In this document: in pieces, positions 9,075 to 18,314 of the stretch | Layout of the letters: each line of letters opens with the position of its first letter | Numbering within the stretch: position 1 is the first letter of the stretch | Assembly: GCF_016653615.1 (NCBI RefSeq) | Contig: NZ_CP067393.1 | Coordinates: 1,503,673 to 1,567,672, forward strand | Direction of reading: 5' to 3' | DNA length: 64,000 nucleotides | From: Entomomonas asaccharolytica | Lineage (GTDB): Bacteria > Pseudomonadota > Gammaproteobacteria > Pseudomonadales > Pseudomonadaceae | The notes under the pieces: generated by a model | Databases searched by the model: none | Told to the model about the DNA's origin: nothing | What the model saw: the letters and a program-made list of their open reading frames with translations, nothing else | Position numbers and translations under genes: made by a program

Positions 9075-9256
9075 GATTTAGCTCCTTCTGATAAAGACTG
9101 ATCTGATTGCTCGTTATAAGTGTTGTGAATACTAAATTTCACTTTATAAAGACGAATCAGTGCGTACCAGAAACAATAAAGTATCAGTACTTTTATAATT
9201 ACGATTAAAAGCAAATGTTTGCTTAATGGTGGAAACCATCGTTCTCGATTTTTCAT
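9071..9256 (-). CDS. cydP: Cytochrome bd oxidase putative small subunit CydP
   Basis: About 61 residues from the ATG at 9256, which has GGAGAG six bases upstream; an upstream in-frame start at 9292 lacks this. One transmembrane helix ('HLLLIVIIKVLILYCFWYALI') follows a basic N-terminus ('MKNRERWFPPLSK') and precedes a polar tail. Position directly before cydA with a 4-bp overlap, and the basic-then-hydrophobic layout, match the CydP group of small proteins encoded ahead of cydAB in Pseudomonadales and relatives. A role in assembly or stability of the oxidase is inferred from position. Confidence 0.75.
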   Translation of the reverse strand: MKNRERWFPPLSKHLLLIVIIKVLILYCFWYALIRLYKVKFSIHNTYNEQSDQSLSEGAKS

Positions 9257-9429
9257 CAAAACTCTCCAATCGAGTATGTAATTAACAATCACGGTGCTTT
9301 TAATTTACGAAAGCTTATGTAGGCAGAAGCGCTACTTTGTAGCACACGGCACAAACTTTCTATCAATTAAACAAACAACAAATTTATTAATTAACAATAA
9401 AAATAACGTTGAGAATATGAAAATTCTTA

Positions 9430-9888
9430 TTAAACAATTGCTTTGATTGAAGGAGGGGCGCGACTAAGAATAGACCAGTAGTTAAGGGAGAGAATGTAAG
9501 GATCAGTAACCCTAATCACAGTTTGTGATTTTGGCGTCTCGAATAGAGTTATATAAAATGCAACTAATATCGAGGCAGTATGTAATAAATCACAATAACC
9601 ACAATTAACGATAGTTGCGAAATCATCACTCTGGTTAGAAGTATGATTGGTGAAAAGGGGTGGTTCTTTTTTAGTTTCTAAAAAATCACTGGGATTTAAG
9701 TGGTTCTCTTTGTAAAACTGAGAGGCACATTCAAAATGATTTAATGAAGGGCTATGGTGAGGAGTTTTTTGATATGACTCGCCTAATAGAGCGATCGTTT
9801 GAGTAATTACTGGACAGATGGTTATCAGTAATATTGCAAACAAGCCCAAGTAAATGTTAAAACGCTGTAATGCCTTGCGTTTAAACAC
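9430..9888 (-). CDS. DUF2946 family protein
   Basis: 152 residues with one N-terminal hydrophobic segment ('IYLGLFAILLITICPVI'), a long polar middle, then 'NCGYCDLLHTA' and a C-terminal 'SRAPPS'. The CGYC motif followed by a His-containing hydrophobic stretch and the terminal RAPP are hallmarks of DUF2946, membrane-attached proteins often found near metal-uptake or copper genes in Pseudomonas. The biochemical role is unknown; the CxxC could bind copper or another metal. It is transcribed alone between the cyd operon and hcp, and its promoter region carries a long imperfect inverted repeat (9924-9980). Confidence 0.75.
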   Translation of the reverse strand: MFKRKALQRFNIYLGLFAILLITICPVITQTIALLGESYQKTPHHSPSLNHFECASQFYKENHLNPSDFLETKKEPPLFTNHTSNQSDDFATIVNCGYCDLLHTASILVAFYITLFETPKSQTVIRVTDPYILSLNYWSILSRAPPSIKAIV

Positions 9889-9923
9889 TGTACTCCTCCA
9901 GCGAAATAAAATGTTAATATTTT

Positions 9924-9980
9924 ATATGCGACATTTTCTCACATATGGCTTATTACTTATATGGACAAAATGCCGCATAT
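9924..9980. promoter_or_regulatory. Inverted 17-bp repeats upstream of the DUF2946 gene
   Basis: ATATGCGACATTTTCTC (9924-9940) and GACAAAATGCCGCATAT (9964-9980) are inverted copies identical at 15 of 17 positions, separated by 23 bp. They start 36 bp before the DUF2946 start codon. They look like paired operator sites for a dimeric regulator; the regulator is not identifiable here. Confidence 0.4.
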
Positions 9981-10044
9981 TGTTATTCTATACATTTTAT
10001 TTATGTTTGTCATGTATATAAGCTACAGAAAAATTATTATTTTT

Positions 10045-10070
10045 AAAGAGGGATAGAGAATTATCCCTCC
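10045..10070 (-). terminator. Intrinsic terminator after hcp
   Basis: Stem GAGGGATA / TATCCCTC (8 bp, loop GAGAAT) 10 bp beyond the hcp stop, followed on the minus strand by a T/A-rich run. Confidence 0.7.
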
Positions 10071-10079
10071 TAGATAAAT

Positions 10080-11729
10080 TTAAGCAGCTAAAATTTTATT
10101 AAGATCTTGTTGTGCTATTGTGGTTGGATGTAGCTCAAACTTTTCAACAATAATATTAATAAGATTAGGTGTTAAGAAGGCTGGTAGTGTTGGCCCTGCA
10201 AAGATATTTTTAACACCTAATGATAATAGAGTAAGTAAAATTACAATGGCTTTTTGTTCGAACCAAGAAAGTACCAGTGTTAACGGCAGATCATTAACAG
10301 TACAGCCTAATCTTTCCGATAAATGAACAGCTAGCATAACGGCAGAATAGGCATCGTTACATTGTCCAACATCTATTAGTCGTGGTAGCCCCTCTATATC
10401 TCCAAAACTTTCTTTATTAAAACGGTACTTACCACAGCCTAGAGTCAGAATGGCACAGTCTTGCGGAACATTCATGGCAAATTCATTATAGTAGTTACGT
10501 TCGTCACGGCTACCATCACAACCACCTATTAGGAATATATGGCGTAATTTATGTTGACTAACAAGGTTAAGAACTGTATCTGCTGCGCCTAATAAAGTTT
10601 TACGAGCAAAACCTATAGTAATTGGATGTTCCAGTTCTGTATGTTGAAAACCAGGTAGGCTTAATGCTTGTGTAATAACATTTGTAAAGTCTCTATCTGC
10701 TATGTGTTTTACATCAGGCCAACCGACCATACTACGTGTCCAAATACGGTCTTGATAGTTGCCTACATTAGGGTCAATAATACAGTTCGATGTCATAATG
10801 ATAGGGCCTGGGAAACCAGCAAATTCAGTTTGTTGATTTTGCCATGCACTACCATAGTTACCCACTAGATGCTTAAATTTATGGAAAGCAGGGTAGGCAT
10901 GGGCTGGTAACATTTCACCATGAGTATAAACATTGATACCTTTGCCCTCTGTTTGTTTAAGCAGTGCATACAAGTCTTTTAAATCATGACCAGAAACAAC
11001 AATACATTTACCTTTTACAGGTTTAGTATTGACTGTGCTAGGAATAGGATCACCAAAATTTGTGGTTTCCCCTTTATCTAATAATGCCATAACTCCAAAA
11101 TTCATCTCACCAATAGCCATCGCATTATCTAATAAGGTATTAATATCTGTTGGTTCAGTGCCAAGCCAACTCATAATTTGGTGATATTGTAAATGTATAT
11201 TATCATCAGCTTGACCTAATACGTGGGCATGTTCCATATAGGCAGCAGCACCTTTTAGTCCATATAGGCAAAGCATTCTCAAGCCATGTATATCTTCGCT
11301 TATTTCTTTTTTTGCCTTTAAAGAAAAAGCTTTAGCTTGTTCCTGTAACACTTTAATGGTATTACCTTGTAATTGTAATAAAGCGAGAGGATGTTCTAAA
11401 TGTGCAGCGGCATCTTTAGTTTGACATTGTTTGATTAAACGATCTCTTAATTGAATGGCTTCAATGGTATATTCAATAATACGGTTAGAGTCAAAATTAA
11501 CATTGGTCAAAGTCGAAAAGAAAGCTTTTGGGGAAAAAAGGTTTACTTCTTTATCAATAATATTTAATTCATTTGCCTTGATAGCCCATGCTGATAAGCT
11601 TTGTAGGGTGGCTATTAATAGATCTTGTAAGTCTGATGTTTCTGCTGTTTTACCACACATTCCTTTAGCGTAAGAACAACCATTTCCTTGTGTTGTTCTC
11701 ATTGTTTGTTCACATTGTACACAATACAT
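10080..11729 (-). CDS. hcp: Hybrid cluster protein (hydroxylamine reductase / NO reductase)
   Basis: Cytosolic Fe-S protein that detoxifies nitric oxide or hydroxylamine under low oxygen. The 549 residues begin '[20 protein letters not shown]'; cysteines at 3, 6, 18 and 25 (C-x2-C-x11-C-x6-C) give the spacing of the class II, [2Fe-2S]-type Hcp of facultative bacteria. Hybrid-cluster ligand regions '[13 protein letters not shown]' and '[11 protein letters not shown]' are present. GAGGTAGC precedes the ATG. No hcr reductase gene is adjacent, so the electron donor must lie elsewhere. A perfect palindrome 60 bp upstream may be its operator. Confidence 0.95.
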   Translation of the reverse strand: MYCVQCEQTMRTTQGNGCSYAKGMCGKTAETSDLQDLLIATLQSLSAWAIKANELNIIDKEVNLFSPKAFFSTLTNVNFDSNRIIEYTIEAIQLRDRLIKQCQTKDAAAHLEHPLALLQLQGNTIKVLQEQAKAFSLKAKKEISEDIHGLRMLCLYGLKGAAAYMEHAHVLGQADDNIHLQYHQIMSWLGTEPTDINTLLDNAMAIGEMNFGVMALLDKGETTNFGDPIPSTVNTKPVKGKCIVVSGHDLKDLYALLKQTEGKGINVYTHGEMLPAHAYPAFHKFKHLVGNYGSAWQNQQTEFAGFPGPIIMTSNCIIDPNVGNYQDRIWTRSMVGWPDVKHIADRDFTNVITQALSLPGFQHTELEHPITIGFARKTLLGAADTVLNLVSQHKLRHIFLIGGCDGSRDERNYYNEFAMNVPQDCAILTLGCGKYRFNKESFGDIEGLPRLIDVGQCNDAYSAVMLAVHLSERLGCTVNDLPLTLVLSWFEQKAIVILLTLLSLGVKNIFAGPTLPAFLTPNLINIIVEKFELHPTTIAQQDLNKILAA

Positions 11730-11788
11730 ATTGAGCTACCTCATCATCTACTTATATAAATTTATTACCTGTATTAGATGAGTTATCA

Positions 11789-11812
11789 ATTATTATACCA
11801 AAGTATAATAAT
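11789..11812. promoter_or_regulatory. Perfect 10-bp inverted repeat upstream of hcp
   Basis: ATTATTATAC - CAAA - GTATAATAAT, 60 bp upstream of the hcp start codon. It could be an operator for a nitrosative-stress regulator, or a hairpin in the leader. Its AT composition lowers its weight. Confidence 0.35.
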
Positions 11813-11936
11813 ATAAAAATCAATATCCTAGTAATCGTGTATGTAAATATGACTAGAATTAATTGTAGTCAAAATGATTTATAGAGTTATTTTAACTTAG
11901 CAAAGTATGATGATATTTAGTTAATATATTGATGAA

Positions 11937-13478
11937 TTAATGCTTTGCTTGTTGTTGCCAATAGTCAGCTTTTTGTAAGTCTTTATCAACCCCTAGGCCA
12001 TGTTGATAAAGATAACTTAAGGATTGCATTGCAGCATGGTTGCCAAGTTCAGCTGCTTTAGTAAGCCAGTAATAAGCCTGTTGGTAGTGAGAGGCAATAG
12101 ATTTATCGTGCAAATAAATATTTGCTATATTTAGCATAGCTTTATCATTATTTAGCGTTGCTGCCTTTTCAAACCATTGCATAGCTAGTTGCTTATTTTG
12201 CTCTACACCTTGGCCTGCTAAATAAGCGGAGCCAATAAGATTCATTGCTTGGTCATTGTTTAGTTCGCTGGCTTTTATAAACCAATTCATTGCTTGTTGG
12301 TAATCTTGGCTAAAAGGTACTGTACCGTTAGCATAAAAATTACCAATATCAATCATTGCATAACTGTCACCCGTATCAGCAGCTTTGTATAGCCAATCGA
12401 TTAGTTGCTTATTATCAATTTTTATCTTGGCAGCAGCGCATAGGTTGATATAGTTTTTTATTGCCTGTCGATTACCTGTTGCTGCTTCTTCTTTATATTG
12501 ATTAAGCTGTGTTGTATTAAGTTGGTAGGTAGCTTTCTCATGGCCTAATAGGCTTGCTTGTTTAAACCAAGATTTTGCTTGATTGGCATCTTGTTGGGTA
12601 CCTTCGCCTGTTTGATAAATAATACCAAGGTTATATATAGCATCACTAGAACCAGCCTTAGCTGCCTCTAAAAAGTAGTTTATTGCTTTACTATAATTTT
12701 GAGGGATTACTTCACCAAAATAATAGATTGTCCCTAAGTTATAGGCAGCTTTGGCATTACCTTGTTGGTAGGCCTTTTCTAACCAATAAATGGCTTCATT
12801 AATGTCTTTATCAACGCCTTCGCCTGTTAAATATAAAATACCAATATTTAACATAGCTGTATCATTATGATTTTTTGCTGCTTTTAAATATAAGTTAGCT
12901 GCTTTTTCAGGATTTTTTAAAGTGCCTAATCCATTGTCATATAAACTAGCAAGATTGACCAAGGCTTTAGTATTGCCTAGTTCAACTGCTTTTTCATACC
13001 AATATTTTGCCATCTGGTAATCAGTTTCGACAATATCGCCTGTTAGATAATGATTGGCTAGCTCATACATGGCTTCATTATCATCTTGTTCAGCTTTTTG
13101 TTTCAGTATCTCAATAATGACGTTATTAATTGTTTTAATGGCTTTGGGTTGCCCAAGTTTGGCTGCTTGTTGATACCAGTTGAGTGCTTTTGATAAATCT
13201 TGCTTTGTGCCTAGACCTCGATAATAGAGTGTTGCAAGGCTAAACATTGCATCTGGATTTTGATTGTTAGCAGATAGTTCAAACCAATAAATGGCTTTTT
13301 CTAATAAATGATCTTGTTTGGTGGAAAAGTAGTGGCCTGCAATTGCTAGTTGAGCTTTACTATCACCTTGTTTTGCCTGTTTTAAAAGAGTAGGAGATAT
13401 GCCTAGTGCATACATTTCTTTTTTATTATTAAAATAGAAAAGTTGTTTTATAAAAGATATAAAAGTCATAAATAACAC
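11937..13478 (-). CDS. Sel1-like (TPR-type) repeat protein
   Basis: 513 residues made almost entirely of Sel1-like repeats of about 36 residues, recognisable by 'A..WFEKAA..N...AM.NIA..Y..G' (for example 'QWFEKAATLNNDKAMLNIA'). I count roughly twelve. Such solenoids are scaffolds for protein-protein contacts; many act in the envelope or in host interaction, but this one has no convincing cleavable signal peptide, only a short hydrophobic start. TAGGTG precedes the ATG. It is a single gene between hcp and the small envelope gene at 13602. Function unknown beyond the fold. Confidence 0.85.
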   Translation of the reverse strand: MLFMTFISFIKQLFYFNNKKEMYALGISPTLLKQAKQGDSKAQLAIAGHYFSTKQDHLLEKAIYWFELSANNQNPDAMFSLATLYYRGLGTKQDLSKALNWYQQAAKLGQPKAIKTINNVIIEILKQKAEQDDNEAMYELANHYLTGDIVETDYQMAKYWYEKAVELGNTKALVNLASLYDNGLGTLKNPEKAANLYLKAAKNHNDTAMLNIGILYLTGEGVDKDINEAIYWLEKAYQQGNAKAAYNLGTIYYFGEVIPQNYSKAINYFLEAAKAGSSDAIYNLGIIYQTGEGTQQDANQAKSWFKQASLLGHEKATYQLNTTQLNQYKEEAATGNRQAIKNYINLCAAAKIKIDNKQLIDWLYKAADTGDSYAMIDIGNFYANGTVPFSQDYQQAMNWFIKASELNNDQAMNLIGSAYLAGQGVEQNKQLAMQWFEKAATLNNDKAMLNIANIYLHDKSIASHYQQAYYWLTKAAELGNHAAMQSLSYLYQHGLGVDKDLQKADYWQQQAKH

Positions 13479-13541
13479 CTAACAAATATAATGATGTTAT
13501 AGCAATTGTTAGTATTATTTTAATATCAATAACTATAAAAA

Positions 13542-13569
13542 AAGCTGTTTATTCTAAAATAAACAGCTT
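13542..13569 (-). terminator. Intrinsic terminator after the 13602-13958 gene
   Basis: Perfect 12-bp stem AAGCTGTTTATT / AATAAACAGCTT with a CTAA loop; followed on the minus strand by TTTTTATAG. Confidence 0.85.
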
Positions 13570-13601
13570 CTTAACAATTCATAAAACAGTGCTAAAAATA
13601 A

Positions 13602-13958
13602 CTATTGGTTATCAGCTCTGTATGGTTTATGAGTAGATGTACAACCTAGGCAGCGAGCGAAAGTTAAACGAGCAGGTTCCGCTACTAAAGCATCAGCTGC
13701 TTCACCAACATTACCACCCAATGCTGAGAAAGGTAAAGTAACTAAGAATACACCCGTTCCAATAACTGTCATTACAGCGCCTAATGGACGTGCGATTACC
13801 AAATCACCAATCATTGCATAAGCAGGTGGTGCATTGACATCAAAACGTGGGTCTTCATATTGACCTTGTTCTGTATAATCTGTAGCAGCATGAGCAGGTA
13901 CAGCAATTATACCTAGAGCAAGAACAAATGTAGTAGCAATCCGGCGAAGAGTATTCAT
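13602..13958 (-). CDS. Small exported protein of unknown function
   Basis: 118 residues with a clear signal peptide (basic start, hydrophobic core, cleavage after 'PAHA'). The mature protein has a Pro-rich start and a hydrophobic middle, 'MIGDLVIARPLGAVMTVIG', ending 'TFARCLGCTSTHKPY'. This 'DLV..RPLG....G' pattern occurs in small Pseudomonas envelope proteins sometimes annotated, without proof, as multidrug transporters; at this size it is not a transporter. AAGGATCG lies upstream of the ATG and a strong terminator downstream, so it is monocistronic. Confidence 0.75.
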   Translation of the reverse strand: MNTLRRIATTFVLALGIIAVPAHAATDYTEQGQYEDPRFDVNAPPAYAMIGDLVIARPLGAVMTVIGTGVFLVTLPFSALGGNVGEAADALVAEPARLTFARCLGCTSTHKPYRADNQ

Positions 13959-14136
13959 TAACTCGATCCTTCTTATAAGAACAATTCATAAACTTGTTAA
14001 CAGCATTATAACATAAAGTGACTATTAGCTAATAGTTGATGTTATATTTTTAACACTTATACAACTTATTTACTACCATATAGATCAATATTTTTGTAAT
14101 AAATAAGTAGTTACAGAAAAATTATACAGCATTTTA

Positions 14137-14772
14137 TTAAAAAGGAGCAGGACTTTCAAAGAATAATCTTTCTTTTGTGGTTGGATGAGTAATAGATAGT
14201 TCAGTAGCATGTAGACAAAGTCGTGGTTGTTTTTCTAAAGCATCTTCATGAGCATATAGCTTATCGCCTAAAATAGGATGACCAATAGATAATAGATGGA
14301 CACGTAATTGATGTGATCTACCAGTGATTGGTGTTAATTCTAAACGGCTATGATGATCGTGGCGTTGCAATACTTTCCAAAAGGTAAGAGCATGGCGACC
14401 TTGTTGGTAATCTACAATATGGCGTGGTTTGTTAATAGGGTCATAACGTAACGGTAAATCAATAGAGCCACTGTCTAAACTTGGTGTTCCCCAACATAAA
14501 GCAGTGTATGATTTTTGAGTTTCTCGATCTTGAAATTGTCGCGAAAGCTCTCGATGACTATCAGGATCACGTGCTATGACTAGTAAGCCAGAAGTTTCCC
14601 AATCCAGTCTATGAACTATCAAAGCTTCTGGATAGCCATTTTGTTGCAAGCGAGTGATTAAACAGTCTTTATTATCTTCAGCGCGACCAGGTACAGAGAG
14701 TAGATAGGGTGGCTTATTAACGATAAAAAAAGAAGGGCACTCATAAATTATTTCGATAGAAGATAACGGCAT
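14137..14772 (-). CDS. rluA: RluA-family pseudouridine synthase
   Basis: Converts uridine to pseudouridine in RNA; RluA proper modifies 23S rRNA U746 and tRNA U32. The 211-residue protein lacks an N-terminal S4 domain, as RluA does, and carries the catalytic motif 'VHRLDWETSG' with Asp57, plus 'LTPITGRSHQLRVH'. The opening 'VNKPPYLLSVPGRAEDNKDC' is close to RluA rather than RluC/D. It follows minE by 65 bp on the same strand, the usual Pseudomonas arrangement, and is probably the last gene of the min operon. Confidence 0.9.
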   Translation of the reverse strand: MPLSSIEIIYECPSFFIVNKPPYLLSVPGRAEDNKDCLITRLQQNGYPEALIVHRLDWETSGLLVIARDPDSHRELSRQFQDRETQKSYTALCWGTPSLDSGSIDLPLRYDPINKPRHIVDYQQGRHALTFWKVLQRHDHHSRLELTPITGRSHQLRVHLLSIGHPILGDKLYAHEDALEKQPRLCLHATELSITHPTTKERLFFESPAPF

Positions 14773-14837
14773 AAATATCTCTTTATATCAAATTAAAAAT
14801 AACTATATTGAGTAGTAAAGAATAAGGCGCTAATTGA

Positions 14838-15101
14838 TTAGCGCCCTTCAGATTCAGGTAGAGTAATATTTAACTCAAGTACTGAACAGTTATCTTGAGT
14901 GGCTAGCTCTACTTGTATTTGATCCTGTTCAATAGGAATATATTTACGAATTACATCCAGTAAATCTTTCTGTAATTGTGGTAAATAATCAGGTTGCGAT
15001 TGCCTTCCACGTTCGTGAGCAACAATGATTTGTAAACGTTCCTTAGCGATAGAAGCAGTACTAGGTTGCTTTTTGCTTCGGAAGAAATCTAGAATACTCA
15101 T
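14838..15101 (-). CDS. minE: Cell division topological specificity factor MinE
   Basis: 87-residue regulator that stimulates MinD ATPase and restricts MinC/MinD to the poles. The N-terminal amphipathic membrane-binding segment ('[11 protein letters not shown]'), the anti-MinCD helix ('[18 protein letters not shown]') and the dimerising beta domain ('LELNITLPE') are all present. Its ATG overlaps the minD stop by 4 bp, so translation is coupled. Confidence 0.96.
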   Translation of the reverse strand: MSILDFFRSKKQPSTASIAKERLQIIVAHERGRQSQPDYLPQLQKDLLDVIRKYIPIEQDQIQVELATQDNCSVLELNITLPESEGR

Positions 15102-15913
15102 TCATTACCTCCGAATAAGCGTTGAAAAATTCCTTTCTTAGGCAACTCTAAGAAACGGTAAGGTACAGTTTTACCTAGCAATCTATCTACAGCATCATTA
15201 TAAGCTTGGCCTGCATCACTTTGATCATCTAATACCACAGGGATCCCTTGGTTAGATGCTTTAAGAATAGCTTTTGATTCAGGAATAACCCCAATCAGTT
15301 CAATGGATAGAATTTCTTTTACGTCTTCAATACCTAGCATTTCGCCTTTTTCTACACGTTCAGGAGAGTAACGGGTAACTAATAGATGTTCTTTAATAGG
15401 TGTTTCGTTCTTTTCAGCACGGCGTGATTTACTGGCTAAGATACCTAACATACGATCAGAATCACGTACAGAAGAAACTTCAGGATTAGTCACTACCACC
15501 GCTTCATCTGCAAAATACATAGCAAGATGGGCACCTTTTTCAATACCAGCAGGAGAGTCACAGATAATATAGTCAAAGGTTTCAGAAAGTTCGTTAATGA
15601 CTTTTTCAACACCTTCTACTGTTAAAGCGTCTTTATCACGGGTTTGACTGGCTGCAAGAATAAAAAGATTTTCTACGCGCTTATCTTTAATTAATGCTTG
15701 GGTAAGCGTTGCATCGCCATTAATAACATTAACAAAGTCATATACCACGCGGCGTTCACAACCCATGATTAAGTCAAGGTTTCTTAAACCTACGTCAAAA
15801 TCAATAACAGCTGTTTTTAAACCACGCAAGGCTAATCCTGTACCTATTGCTGCACTTGTAGTTGTTTTCCCTACGCCACCTTTACCAGAAGTGACTACAA
15901 TAATTTTGGCCAA
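15098..15913 (-). CDS. minD: Septum site-determining ATPase MinD
   Basis: Membrane-associated P-loop ATPase that recruits MinC and oscillates with MinE. 271 residues, the usual length. The deviant Walker A '[10 protein letters not shown]' holds Lys11 and Lys16; switch regions '[11 protein letters not shown]' and 'CDSPAGIE' follow. The C-terminal amphipathic membrane-targeting sequence ('[13 protein letters not shown]') is intact. minC ends 101 bp upstream and minE overlaps downstream. Confidence 0.97.
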   Translation of the reverse strand: MAKIIVVTSGKGGVGKTTTSAAIGTGLALRGLKTAVIDFDVGLRNLDLIMGCERRVVYDFVNVINGDATLTQALIKDKRVENLFILAASQTRDKDALTVEGVEKVINELSETFDYIICDSPAGIEKGAHLAMYFADEAVVVTNPEVSSVRDSDRMLGILASKSRRAEKNETPIKEHLLVTRYSPERVEKGEMLGIEDVKEILSIELIGVIPESKAILKASNQGIPVVLDDQSDAGQAYNDAVDRLLGKTVPYRFLELPKKGIFQRLFGGNE

Positions 15914-16014
15914 GCTCTCACCTCAATATAATAAATTTAGTTAATAGATGATAAAACTATAAAATTGTCGGACATGATAACCTTTTATAAACACCTTTTA
16001 AAGTCTAATCATAC

Positions 16015-16965
16015 TTAAGAAAGGGGGGTAATAGTTAATTGATTTCCTTCAAGACATAACTGTGCAGGTTTTCCCCATAGAGGATGTCGTCTCAGTTCTT
16101 CCTCAGTAATCATCTGTCCTGCAATAGAAATAAGTTCGCCCGTTAATCGGGAGCAAAAAATACGTGCTTTATTGTTACCATGAAAGCCCGCCATCGCTCT
16201 GCCGCGCATAATACCGTAAATATGAATATTGCCATCTGCTATTAGCTCTGCACCAGTACTGATATTAGAGGTTACAATTAAGTCACCATCATCAGCTTTG
16301 ATTTGTTGACCACTACGCACAGGCGTAGAAACAATCATGGTTGGTATTGCTTGCTGTTTAGCTTTGTTTGTTTCTGTAGGTGCAGTTGATGCTTGTTCGT
16401 CAAATGCGCTTTCATAAGTGATGATTGCTTCATTGCTCAGTTCAGGTATATTTTCGCTACTTGTTAGAGCAGTATCAACAGCTTGCTGTGTTTCTTCAAT
16501 AGGTAGTTGCTGTTGTCCATCATCAGGCACTTGTTGTTCAGCTTCAGGTGTTTCAACTATAGGTTCTGTTGCAGTTGGTTCTGCAACAACAGGACGGTTA
16601 ACTGCAATTTCAATAAGTTTTTCTCTAGCGCCTGTTGGAGGTAATACCACTAAACCTAATTTATGGGCTGTTGCCACTGATTTTTCATCATCTGTACGCA
16701 AGCCCATGAGCTGAATATTGAATTCTTTAAAAAGTGTAAGTAACCCTTTAAGTTCTACTCTTGTTAAAGGCATATCTAGTTTGTCAATACTCAGTACCAT
16801 AGGAATGGTACCAAAAAACTCAGGCGCCTCTTTAACCTTGGCGGTGAGTTCTTTGGTTAAGCGTTCAATATTAAAATGAGCAAGTTCAAATACAGTAATG
16901 GCGAGCATGGTTCCTTTAAGTTGAAAGGTGGGCTGTTGGGAGGTATCAGAAAATGGTTTGCTCAT
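16015..16965 (-). CDS. minC: Septum site-determining protein MinC with an enlarged linker
   Basis: Inhibitor of FtsZ polymerisation. The N-terminal MinC domain (about 1-110, 'FQLKGTMLAITVFELAHFN') and the C-terminal beta-helix domain (about 211-316, 'GELIADGNIHIYGIMRGRAMAG' region) are intact. The 316-residue total is longer than usual MinC (about 230-265); the excess lies in a Gln/Glu/Thr/Ala-rich linker of about 100 residues. It heads minCDE, 77 bp after comF. Confidence 0.92.
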   Translation of the reverse strand: MSKPFSDTSQQPTFQLKGTMLAITVFELAHFNIERLTKELTAKVKEAPEFFGTIPMVLSIDKLDMPLTRVELKGLLTLFKEFNIQLMGLRTDDEKSVATAHKLGLVVLPPTGAREKLIEIAVNRPVVAEPTATEPIVETPEAEQQVPDDGQQQLPIEETQQAVDTALTSSENIPELSNEAIITYESAFDEQASTAPTETNKAKQQAIPTMIVSTPVRSGQQIKADDGDLIVTSNISTGAELIADGNIHIYGIMRGRAMAGFHGNNKARIFCSRLTGELISIAGQMITEEELRRHPLWGKPAQLCLEGNQLTITPLS

Positions 16966-17042
16966 ACTATGTCCATTGTCAATTTAAAATTAGTGCGAAA
17001 TTATAGTACAAATCAGTGGCTAATAGATAATAAACTTAGGTT

Positions 17043-17783
17043 TTATTTAAAAGTTTGTGGTGTCCTAGCAACTGCATAAATATCCACTCTTGTAGCACCT
17101 GCTTGATAGAGTATTTTAGCTAAAGTATTAGCTGTTGCACCTGTGGTAACAACATCGTCAATAATCGCTAAATGTAAACCTTGGATATTAATAGAGTTAT
17201 TGATATTAAAAACGTTTTTTAAATTGTGTAAGCGTTTTCTAGCAGAAAGCTGCTGTTGTGGAGGTGTATCAATTACCCTCGTTAGTAGATGGTAATGAAT
17301 GGGTATCATTAAATTTTTACCTAACCATTTAGCAAGCATTTCTGCTTGGTTGAAACCTCGTCGTCGTAATCGTTTTTTAGCTTGTGGTACAGGGATTAAG
17401 TAGTGTGGTTTAGCTAAGCCATTATGATAATTTTGTTGCAAATATTCAGTTAGTAGCGATGCTAGTAAATGCCCCATAGGCCATTGTTGTTGATATTTAA
17501 ATTTAGTAATTAACTGGGCAATAGGGAAGTCATACCGAAAAGGAGCTATAACTTTATGATAATTAGGAGGCTGTTGTAGACATTGTCCACAAACACCTTG
17601 ATAAGGAATAGGAAGTCCACAATTTTGACAGCCTTGTATTATTGAAGGTAAATCGCTTCTACAATCAGTACAAATAGTTAATGTATCGTTTTTAATGGTT
17701 GTTAAACACAATAAACAACTAGGTTGTAACGTAAACCAAAAGGGCTTAAGCTTTTTGAGGATAGTAAACAAGCGATTAGTCAT
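17043..17783 (-). CDS. comF: ComF-family phosphoribosyltransferase-like protein
   Basis: Relative of the ComF competence protein, implicated in uptake or processing of transforming DNA. The 246 residues start with zinc-binding CxxC pairs ('PSCLLC', 'CTDC', 'CQNC', 'CGQC'), followed by a type I phosphoribosyltransferase domain with the PRPP loop 'LAIIDDVVTTGAT' and the ComF signature 'RRRGFNQAEMLAKWL'. greB ends 4 bp before it, implying co-transcription. In Pseudomonas comF usually sits beside bioB; here bioB is about 45 kb away. Confidence 0.88.
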   Translation of the reverse strand: MTNRLFTILKKLKPFWFTLQPSCLLCLTTIKNDTLTICTDCRSDLPSIIQGCQNCGLPIPYQGVCGQCLQQPPNYHKVIAPFRYDFPIAQLITKFKYQQQWPMGHLLASLLTEYLQQNYHNGLAKPHYLIPVPQAKKRLRRRGFNQAEMLAKWLGKNLMIPIHYHLLTRVIDTPPQQQLSARKRLHNLKNVFNINNSINIQGLHLAIIDDVVTTGATANTLAKILYQAGATRVDIYAVARTPQTFK

Positions 17784-17787
17784 AAAC

Positions 17788-18282
17788 TTAATATGTTATA
17801 TCAACAATATACCAACGTTTAATACCTGTTGGTGTTTGTACAATTACTTCTGTGTCTAATGTTTTTCCTAGTAATGCTCTCGCTAAAGGGGAGTCAATAC
17901 TAATATGGTTTTTTTTTAAATCTAGTTCATCTGGGCCAACAATACGGCAACGCATTTCTGTTCCATGCTCATCTTCTAAACTAACCCATGCAGCAAAATA
18001 AACCTTTGTTTGATCAGTGGGAGGTTGGTCTACAACTTTTAGTGCTTCCAAACGCTTAGTTAAAAAACGAACACGGCTATCTATTTCCCGTAGCATTTTC
18101 TTACCATAGGTATATTCAGCATTCTCTGAACGATCACCTTGAGCCGCTGCCTCACTAACAGACTGAGTGATCTTGGGGCGTTTTACATGCCATAGCTCAT
18201 GCAATTCGGCTCGTAGTTTGGCTTCACCTTCTGGGGTAATTAAAGCTGTACCAGCTTTTCGTGGTGGACGATAACGGCTCAT
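17788..18282 (-). CDS. greB: Transcription elongation factor GreB
   Basis: Rescues backtracked RNA polymerase by stimulating transcript cleavage. 164 residues: an N-terminal coiled coil with the acidic tip 'DRSENAEYTYGKK' and a C-terminal FKBP-like domain ('ISIDSPLARALLGK'). The basic N-terminus and 'LHELWHVKRPKITQSVSEAAAQGDRSENAEY' region fit GreB rather than GreA. It is 32 bp after the ybbP-like permease and 4 bp before comF. Confidence 0.92.
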   Translation of the reverse strand: MSRYRPPRKAGTALITPEGEAKLRAELHELWHVKRPKITQSVSEAAAQGDRSENAEYTYGKKMLREIDSRVRFLTKRLEALKVVDQPPTDQTKVYFAAWVSLEDEHGTEMRCRIVGPDELDLKKNHISIDSPLARALLGKTLDTEVIVQTPTGIKRWYIVDITY

Positions 18283-18314
18283 AAATTTTCTAATATTTCA
18301 TCAGTCTAAGTAAA

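Noticed and set aside
11937-13478. Periodic DNA repeats considered as tandem repeats or CRISPR
   Set aside because: The periodicity is at protein level (Sel1 repeats) with diverged DNA; no conserved direct repeats with unique spacers.
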